Made by a program: the position numbers and the translations under genes. A DNA stretch of 7,912 bases. It comes from Chlamydiota bacterium. GTDB taxonomy: Bacteria > Chlamydiota > Chlamydiia > Chlamydiales > JAJFMI01. Under the pieces are notes generated by a model that saw only the letters and a list, made by a program, of their open reading frames with translations, ran no database searches and was not told the DNA's origin. This document shows, one piece after another, positions 5,635 to 7,912 of the stretch (position 1 is its first letter; every line of letters starts with the position of its first letter). The stretch covers positions 1-7,912 of the forward strand of contig JAJFMI010000128.1 of NCBI GenBank assembly GCA_021772235.1. The letters run 5' to 3'.

Positions 5635-6272
5635 GAGTCTTCAGTTGGCATTGGGGGTGGGGCAATTACAGGAATTGCCTTATCTGAATGATCTTCCATA
5701 GGCAGATCTGGCTGGCCTTTTTCTTTTTCCGGGGTAAGATCTGTTTCTTGTTTCGGCTCTTCAGGTGGCGCCTCTTTCTTTTTCCCTTCTCCTAGCTGAT
5801 CTTTAAAGAGATCAGGATCTTGCGGAATGCTATCTGAGATGAGATTAGTGGGCGGAGGTATAAGTCCTGTGAAAACTTTTGTAGGCTCGCCCTCCGGTGT
5901 CTCTTCTGTTGAAGGACGGCGACGACGTGTGCGGCGGCGTTCACGTTTTTTCGGGTCTTTCGATGGATCTTCTTTCTCTTCTTTAGTCTCTTTAGGCTCT
6001 TTGCCACCGGCAATTTTTACCGACTTGTCCACTGAGGCATTTTTCAAAACGACACGCGTTTCACGCATTTCTACCACTTCATATTCCGCAACGGGTAACA
6101 AGAACGATTTTGGCCGTTCTGTTGAGCGAAAAAAGAGCGCGTTGCCGAAGTTTACTACTTCTACTGCGTCTACGTTAAATTCTTTATCTCCACGGTTAGC
6201 GCGAAGCATTATCTTAAATCCATCACGCGGTGTGATGATCGTTTCAATTATTGGTTCTCGTGTAAAGTTCAC
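5631..6272 (-). CDS. Conserved chlamydial hypothetical protein (CT504-like) with charged disordered tail
   Basis: 213 residues. The N-terminal ~85 residues look folded and beta-rich (MNFTREPIIETIITPRDGFK, then AVEVVNFGNALFFRSTERPK and YEVVEMRETRVVLKNA). I recall a similar opening in the Chlamydiaceae protein next to gapA (CT504), and the gene order agrees. From about residue 88 the sequence is low complexity: acidic/lysine-rich, then a very basic block KKRERRRTRRRRPS (108-121), then a Pro/Glu/Lys tail ending APPPMPTEDS. The basic block could bind nucleic acid. No signal peptide, membrane segment or catalytic motif is visible, and function is unknown. The start is GTG, supported by AAGGAG (complement of 6278-6283) five bases upstream. 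Only 22 bases separate it from the gap stop, so it is probably co-transcribed. Confidence 0.85.
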   Translation of the reverse strand: MNFTREPIIETIITPRDGFKIMLRANRGDKEFNVDAVEVVNFGNALFFRSTERPKSFLLPVAEYEVVEMRETRVVLKNASVDKSVKIAGGKEPKETKEEKEDPSKDPKKRERRRTRRRRPSTEETPEGEPTKVFTGLIPPPTNLISDSIPQDPDLFKDQLGEGKKKEAPPEEPKQETDLTPEKEKGQPDLPMEDHSDKAIPVIAPPPMPTEDS

Positions 6273-6277
6273 GGAAA

Positions 6278-6283
6278 CTCCTT
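6278..6283 (-). promoter_or_regulatory. Shine-Dalgarno that sets a GTG start
   Basis: AAGGAG on the minus strand, five bases before GTG at 6270-6272. It makes the GTG the clear start of the CT504-like gene. Confidence 0.7.
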
Positions 6284-6294
6284 AAATTTGATGG

Positions 6295-7302
6295 TTACTC
6301 AGCTGAGGCCATATAGAGGATCAAGTCGATCACTCTCTGCGAGTAGCCAATTTCATTGTCATACCAAGAAATTAGTTTAAAAAAGTTGGGATTGAGGGCA
6401 ATACCGGCTCCTTTGTCAAAGATGGACGAGTAAGTGCAACCTAGAAAATCTGTAGAAACTACTTGATCTTCTGTATAGCCCATGATCCCTTTCATAGTGG
6501 TCATTGAGGCCTCTTTAACCACATGACATATTGTATCATAATCTGTTGATTTCGTCAGCTTTACAGTAAGGTCTACAGCAGAAACATCTGCTGTAGGCAC
6601 GCGAAAGGCCATTCCGGTAAGTTTCCCTTCAATTTCAGGTAGGCAAAGAGCAACAGCTTTAGCAGCACCTGTTGAAGAAGGAATGATATTGAGACTAGCG
6701 GATCGACCTCCTCTAAAGTCTTTTTTTGAAGGCCCGTCAACGGTAGGTTGCGTGGCGGTGACACTATGAATAGTGGTCATAAGCCCTTCTTCTATGCCAA
6801 AATTATCGAGAAGAATTTTTGTTAATGGCGCAAGGCAGTTGGTAGTGCAAGAGGCGTTGCTGACAACAAACTCCTTGCTAGGATTGTATTTTTCGTGGTT
6901 AACGCCCATAACGTAAGTGGGCACTCCTCCTTTTCCAGGGGCGGTGATCACAACGCGTTTGGCGCCTGCTTCAATATGTTTGTTAGCTTCTTCAAGTTGG
7001 GTAAAGCGCCCCGTGCACTCAATGACATAGTCAATATTCAGTTCCTTCCAGGGAAGTTTTGTAGGGTCGGTTTCAGCGCAGACTGTAATTTCTTTGCCAT
7101 CAATCACGATTTTATCGGCCTTACTATCGACAGTTTTTTCAAAGCGTCCATGTGTCGAGTCGTACTTGAGGAGATAAGCGAGGTTAACAGGTGGAACAAG
7201 GTCATAGATTGCAACGACTTCAAAGGCTTGTGAGTTAGCAGCAAGGCGTAGAATAGAGCGGCCAATACGACCAAATCCGTTAATTGCAACGCGTAGTGTC
7301 AT
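6295..7302 (-). CDS. gap: Glyceraldehyde-3-phosphate dehydrogenase, type I (NAD-dependent)
   Basis: 335 residues, the normal length. It oxidises glyceraldehyde-3-phosphate with NAD and phosphate to 1,3-bisphosphoglycerate in glycolysis, as a cytoplasmic tetramer. The Rossmann motif INGFGRIGR is at 7-15, and an Asp at 34 after the second strand favours NAD over NADP. The active site SNASCTTNCLAP (148-159) gives Cys152, with His179 in TTIHSVTATQ. DGPSKKDFRGGR (189-200) and WYDNEIGYS (313-321) are the phosphate-binding and C-terminal signatures. No residue appears lost. The ATG is preceded by AGAGG and an eight-base spacer (ATTTTTTT), but this site lies inside a strong hairpin. It follows rplQ by 67 bases, an order I recall from Chlamydia. 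Confidence 0.97.
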   Translation of the reverse strand: MTLRVAINGFGRIGRSILRLAANSQAFEVVAIYDLVPPVNLAYLLKYDSTHGRFEKTVDSKADKIVIDGKEITVCAETDPTKLPWKELNIDYVIECTGRFTQLEEANKHIEAGAKRVVITAPGKGGVPTYVMGVNHEKYNPSKEFVVSNASCTTNCLAPLTKILLDNFGIEEGLMTTIHSVTATQPTVDGPSKKDFRGGRSASLNIIPSSTGAAKAVALCLPEIEGKLTGMAFRVPTADVSAVDLTVKLTKSTDYDTICHVVKEASMTTMKGIMGYTEDQVVSTDFLGCTYSSIFDKGAGIALNPNFFKLISWYDNEIGYSQRVIDLILYMASAE

Positions 7303-7347
7303 AAAAAAATCCTCTTGTATGATCTATTTCTAGATCGTAGCAAGAGG
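7303..7347 (-). promoter_or_regulatory. Hairpin with U7 tract overlapping the gap ribosome-binding site
   Basis: On the mRNA strand, CCTCTTG (complement of 7341-7347) pairs exactly with CAAGAGG (complement of 7311-7317). Inside lie GATCTA and TAGATC (6 pairs) closing a GAAA tetraloop, with a small internal loop between. The 3' arm holds the AGAGG ribosome-binding site of gap and is followed by A, seven T and the ATG. A GC-containing hairpin plus U run is the form of an intrinsic terminator; pairing of the ribosome-binding site would also lower translation. It may end most rpoA-rplQ transcripts, control gap, or both. Confidence 0.65.
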
Positions 7348-7354
7348 ACTATAG

Positions 7355-7371
7355 AAAAGCAATTTGCTTTT
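7355..7371 (-). terminator. Weak AT-rich hairpin at the rplQ stop
   Basis: AAAAGCAA and TTGCTTTT are exact inverted halves around one base, overlapping the rplQ TAA at 7370-7372. On the mRNA the 3' arm ends in four U. The stem is AT-rich, so alone it would be a poor terminator; it stands 7 bases upstream of the stronger hairpin. Confidence 0.35.
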
Positions 7372-7789
7372 AAAGAAATTCGACAATGCAGCGCTCAGCG
7401 TTGTCACCGACGCGATTAGAAGTACGGATAAGGCGTGTATAGCCACCGTTTCTCTCTTTATTGCGTTCGCTAACTTCGAAAAGCTTTTTGATGACTTGGC
7501 GGTCACCGTTATAAGATGTTGTGTTGCCACCTTTTGCTTCACGCGCTTCTTTTGAGTTAAGCTTATTGTAAGTTACCATCAGTTCTGCACTTGCGCGACG
7601 GGTTGCACTTAAACCACCTTTTTTCGCGATTGTGATTAACTTGTCGGCTTCACGTTTAAGCTCTTTACCTTTGCGTACAGTTGTTTCAACTCGACCATGA
7701 AGCACTAGAGATTTTTTCATGTTCGCCATCATGCAGCGTCTGTGAGATGAAGTTCTGCCGATTTTAAATGTATGTTTTCCGTGTCTCAT
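7370..7789 (-). CDS. rplQ: 50S ribosomal protein L17
   Basis: 139 residues, in the L17 range. It is a large-subunit protein near the peptide exit tunnel. The N terminus MRHGKHTFKIGRTSSHRRCMMANM is the L17 signature (compare MRH-x-K...L-x-R-x-SSHR-x-A in other bacteria), followed by SLVLHGRVETTVRKGKELKREADKLIT, and it ends GGYTRLIRTSNRVGDNAERCIVEF, again typical. The start codon lies three bases after the rpoA stop, with AAGAG within the end of rpoA as a likely ribosome-binding site, so the two genes are translationally linked at the end of the ribosomal protein/alpha operon. Position 17-19 and the whole core are intact; nothing odd is seen. Confidence 0.97.
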   Translation of the reverse strand: MRHGKHTFKIGRTSSHRRCMMANMKKSLVLHGRVETTVRKGKELKREADKLITIAKKGGLSATRRASAELMVTYNKLNSKEAREAKGGNTTSYNGDRQVIKKLFEVSERNKERNGGYTRLIRTSNRVGDNAERCIVEFL

Positions 7790-7792
7790 GTC

Positions 7793-7912
7793 TTACTCTT
7801 GGTTTGTTTCTGTAGGTAAGTTCACGCCGTGTACTTTTCTATACTCAGCGATGATTTCTGCTACATTTTCTTGTGTAATGCCAAACTTGGAAAGATCCAT
7901 TCCAAGGTAGAG
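7793..7912 (-). CDS. rpoA: RNA polymerase alpha subunit, C-terminal end (5' part outside window)
   Basis: Only the last 39 codons are present, ending in TAA at 7793-7795. LYLGMDLSKFG is the tail after the final helix of the alpha C-terminal domain, which often ends in L-x-LGM-x-L, and a short polar extension follows (ITQENVAEIIAEYRKVHGV, then NLPTETNQE). The alpha CTD contacts UP elements and activators. Identification rests on this tail and on position directly before rplQ, the usual bacterial order. The extension past LGM-x-L is longer than in E. coli. Confidence 0.85.
   Translation of the reverse strand, partial: LYLGMDLSKFGITQENVAEIIAEYRKVHGVNLPTETNQE

Noticed and set aside
5827..6285. 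Plus-strand open frame of 152 codons opposite the CT504-like gene
   Set aside because: It is Ser/Arg-rich antisense of a low-complexity coding region with a well-supported gene and ribosome-binding site on the other strand.

Overview
The window looks like chromosome from a Chlamydia-like bacterium, probably one of the environmental Chlamydiales (Parachlamydia, Waddlia or Simkania type) rather than Chlamydia itself. The main reason is gene order at the right end: rpoA, rplQ, gap, then a conserved protein starting MNFTREPIIETI. From memory this is the chlamydial order rpoA-rplQ-gapA-CT504. The genus is not identified; no rRNA or other marker is present.

Layout. 1-2216 (+): the 3' end of a BadF/GlcNAc-kinase-type sugar kinase, overlapping by 4 bases a 616-residue double-SIS protein of the MurQ / glucokinase-regulatory-protein (GKRP) family. 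2211-4042 (-): a pentapeptide-repeat protein that overlaps the SIS gene tail to tail by 6 bases, a short stretch of possible decayed coding sequence, and a sirtuin-fold protein with a signal peptide. 4137-5469: a class D (OXA-type) beta-lactamase gene (-) bracketed by two direct copies of a ~155-base structured repeat. 5480-5562 (-): tRNA-Leu(UAA), which abuts one of these repeats. 5631-7912 (-): the conserved block of hypothetical protein, gap, rplQ and the 3' end of rpoA.

The right block is housekeeping: RNA polymerase alpha, ribosomal protein L17, glycolytic GAPDH and a chlamydial protein with a charged, disordered tail. A strong hairpin between rplQ and gap contains the gap ribosome-binding site and is followed by seven U, so it could act as terminator, RBS occluder or both.

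The left and middle parts are accessory. The kinase/double-SIS pair suggests amino-sugar (MurNAc/GlcNAc) salvage or its regulation, but the first catalytic Glu of MurQ is apparently Lys here, as expected for a sensor rather than an enzyme. The most unusual feature is the repeat pair around the beta-lactamase. The two copies are about 80% identical by eye, fold into the same long hairpin with compensatory base changes, and end in a short copy of the tRNA-Leu 3' terminus. This points to a tRNA-associated islet, a new structured RNA or mobile-element family, or both.
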